Source: Bacteroidia bacterium | Lineage (GTDB): Bacteria > Bacteroidota > Bacteroidia > Bacteroidales > VadinHA17 | Assembly: GCA_026391515.1 (NCBI GenBank) | Contig: JAPLEC010000391.1 | Location: 1 to 6,946 of the forward strand | Reading direction: 5' to 3' | DNA: 6,946 nt | Shown here: in pieces, positions 6,501 through 6,946 of the stretch | Position numbering within the stretch: position 1 is the stretch's first letter | How the letters are laid out: each line of letters starts with the position of its first letter | The notes under the pieces: generated by a model | The model's database searches: none | The model's input: only the letters and a program-made list of their open reading frames with translations | Told to the model about the DNA's origin: nothing | Made by a program: the position numbers and the translations under genes

Positions 6501-6946
6501 TTCCGCTTGCAATTGGACAAGCTGAATACGTATCTGCAATAGGAGCTTCATTTGCCATTACCGTCATCGGAGGTCTCTCCCTCTCCACGCTGTTCACGCT
6601 CGTGTTTATCCCCACCGTCTATTCCGGTATGGAAACGGCGCTGGAGTGGATACGGTCTCTCAGCATGAAGCTTAAGCTCACTCAGGCAGTCATATTCGCA
6701 GGAAGTGTCGCTCTCATCCTGCATACGGTTGACAGCCTGTTCTGGCGGTATACCTGGGTATTCTTTTCAGTTATGGCGATTCCCGGACTCACCTGGTTTG
6801 TTCTCACGAGCCTCCGGCAGGCCCGTGCCGACTTTTTCGGCGGGAGCGAGCCGATTACCATTTCGGTCAGACGGGTTGTTAAAATATACGACAACTACAG
6901 CAGATTCGTGAGGGAATGGAAAAAGGAAGAACGCATGCGGGCTCTT
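3533..6946 (+). CDS. Second RND efflux permease with an atypical C-terminal extension, 3' end beyond the window
   Basis: An uninterrupted frame of 1138 codons runs from the ATG at 3533 to the last base, with no stop. The first ~1035 residues are a full HAE-1-like RND permease: TM1 about 9-26, then 'KLSVELIPNAQLP' opening PN1; TM2-TM6 about 331-488; TM7 about 525-546; a second periplasmic half with a Gly/Asn-rich segment at 646-665; TM8-TM12 about 877-1029. TM4 has GMLVDNSVVVLEN (Asp398-Asn399); TM10 has VVNNGILLID with Asn944 where AcrB has Lys940; Arg974 and Thr981 in RIRPILIT match AcrB Arg971 and Thr978. It is clearly divergent from the preceding permease, so it is not a recent duplicate. 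After TM12, where the family normally stops, come two further hydrophobic segments (about 1050-1066 and 1074-1094) and a charged cytoplasmic-looking tail. The start follows the upstream stop by 17 bases with no Shine-Dalgarno; it gives the usual short N-terminus, whereas Met13 would cut into TM1. It probably partners the upstream permease and shares its adaptor. Confidence 0.93.
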   Translation, partial: MDFILKRRILISMFFIGLSLLGYVSYKKLSVELIPNAQLPALWVQVATPLELDPSYIETQAIVPIEGAIGTLEGIEKMESNITSRYGIITIYYNQNADLKFAYLKLQEKIDIVKSSIPVEFIINVIKIDLKQFTNQFMSLEVRGEGGVDRIRNITDRDITPKFESIDGIAGVQVYGGKENSIEVRLNEKACKAFGITMGQVRTLLNNNGKEKTFAGKVIDGSNKLFVNITSEYTDVGEIGNIIVKQDGPVLLRDIAEIFYGVKEQTSYSRVNGLDAVTMNLVNDNQANLIKLSHNAIKEINTLNKDLASAGVEIVVQNNSAETMENNINQIINLAITGAILAILILWFFLRNIRLVTIIAISIPFSVYTAFNFFYAYDITINSLTLVGIALAIGMLVDNSVVVLENTYRLAGIGKNPETAVKQGTTEVWRAILASTLTTVVVFFPFIFSSNFLVKMLGKNIGVSIVSTLLVSLAVAMTFIPMATYFLLSRKSGGNSEVFKKLSIHDRLIQFYHLVLKASMRKPASTIIGTLVVFFAALLISLTLSLSNNEEINTPSFRLSVTMPSGSTLQKTDAVVAQIESRLASLPEKQDIVSRIEEDRATVTINLPKDWDKKSKRSLPEIKNDISEKTKNISSAEISMDEISTSGGFTGGDNGAENINPGSGFARMLGIGSQSESVIIKGQNFKQMKSLSNDVKTYIDALTTINNVRVNVQDNKPEVQLRFDMDYIGRNNFNLMNLSAALATFGREYSSGATFKQGTESYDIIIKYAEEDSLANKNRSKTIDDLKHLEVSNASGAVMEMEELSNIIFSYGMGNIHRENQEKRVTVTYSFTDEINSSKDLLEGARAEIESIVAGINIPSGIAIEVVHEEDQLKDFYKLIGIAFILIYMILAAVFESLTVPFVLLFSIPLAALGSLIALILTGNTLISANTLTGFLILLGIVVNNGILLIDYTHILRKRGDRRSRALMSAGVARIRPILITASTTVIAMVPLAIGQAEYVSAIGASFAITVIGGLSLSTLFTLVFIPTVYSGMETALEWIRSLSMKLKLTQAVIFAGSVALILHTVDSLFWRYTWVFFSVMAIPGLTWFVLTSLRQARADFFGGSEPITISVRRVVKIYDNYSRFVREWKKEERMRAL
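6680..6814 (+). other. Two extra C-terminal membrane segments (TM13-TM14) of the second permease
   Basis: Residues about 1050-1066 (LTQAVIFAGSVALILHTV region) and 1074-1094 (TWVFFSVMAIPGLTWFVLTSL) are hydrophobic stretches of helix-spanning length. A short polar/aromatic turn (DSLFWRY) separates them, and Arg-rich residues flank them (Lys1046 and Lys1048 before, Arg1095 and Arg1098 after). The positive residues on both outer flanks fit a hairpin entering from and returning to the cytoplasm. Ordinary AcrB-family proteins have 12 TMs and end in a short cytoplasmic tail. This is a reading by eye of hydrophobicity; no topology prediction was run. Confidence 0.7.
6848..6946 (+). other. Possible start of a fused ABC-type ATP-binding domain, cut by the window edge
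   Basis: Residues 1106-1138 read EPITISVRRVVKIYD, a basic/aromatic stretch, and finally RMRAL. Many ABC ATP-binding domains open with a beta-strand, then Lys-x-Tyr (the Tyr being the A-loop residue that stacks on adenine), then a variable loop, and then a 'V-x-A-L' strand ahead of 'GVS' and the Walker A. Here Lys1117-Ile1118-Tyr1119 and Arg1136-Ala1137-Leu1138 fit that order. No Walker A, signature motif or Walker B is inside the window, so the call rests on about 33 residues. The alternative is an unrelated cytoplasmic tail. Confidence 0.4.

Noticed and set aside
6705..6911. Short + strand and antisense frames over the GC-richer tail, considered as evidence for a separate small gene or a frameshift
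   Set aside because: The RND frame stays open through the whole tail and its hydrophobic helices and basic flanks look like real protein; the alternatives are Ser/Pro/Arg-rich without recognisable features.
381..6946. Heavy-metal (CusA/CzcA-type) RND assignment
   Set aside because: The TM4 signature, N-terminal PN1 opening and overall motif set fit the HAE-1-like group, and I do not see the Met-rich or acidic metal-relay features expected for CusA-like pumps.
381..6946. Recent tandem duplication of the permease gene
   Set aside because: Apart from the short conserved TM4 and TM10-TM11 motifs, the two proteins differ throughout in sequence, loop inserts and C-terminal length, so any duplication is ancient.

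Overview
The window is a piece of one forward-strand operon for tripartite RND (resistance-nodulation-division) efflux. It holds the 3' end of a periplasmic membrane fusion protein gene (1-375), a complete RND permease (381-3515), and a second, divergent RND permease (3533 onward) that is still open at the window edge. Coding is almost continuous: the gaps are 5 and 17 bases. I see no RNA gene, mobile element, CRISPR array, terminator or convincing promoter. No outer-membrane (TolC-type) partner is visible, so it would have to lie upstream of the truncated adaptor, downstream, or elsewhere.

The organism looks like a Gram-negative, moderately AT-rich bacterium. Neither complete start codon has a recognisable purine-rich Shine-Dalgarno sequence (the upstream bases are AT-rich), and AGA/AGG arginine and ATA isoleucine codons are common. 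This would suit Bacteroidota or a related phylum, but it is an inference from weak cues and not a taxonomic call.

The likely assembly is as follows. The adaptor bridges an inner-membrane RND trimer and an outer-membrane channel. One adaptor followed by two different permeases is the layout of MdtABC, in which the two permeases form a heterotrimer, so a mixed trimer is plausible here. Both permeases belong to the HAE-1-like (drug/amphiphile) side of the superfamily. Both carry the same altered TM4/TM10 proton-relay signature: Asp-Asn instead of AcrB's Asp-Asp, and Asn instead of the TM10 Lys. The relay Arg and Thr of TM11 are kept. The substrate cannot be read from the sequence.

The most unusual part is the 3' end of the second permease. 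The usual RND protein ends just after TM12, near residue 1035-1045. Here the frame continues for about 100 residues to the window edge. It adds two more probable membrane helices (returning the chain to the cytoplasm) and then a hydrophilic segment whose beta-strand, Lys-x-Tyr and final Arg-Ala-Leu resemble the first residues of an ABC-type ATP-binding domain. The window stops before any Walker A motif, so an RND-ABC fusion is a testable hypothesis and not a demonstrated one. The last ~400 bases are also GC-richer (about 53% by my count) than most of the same gene.
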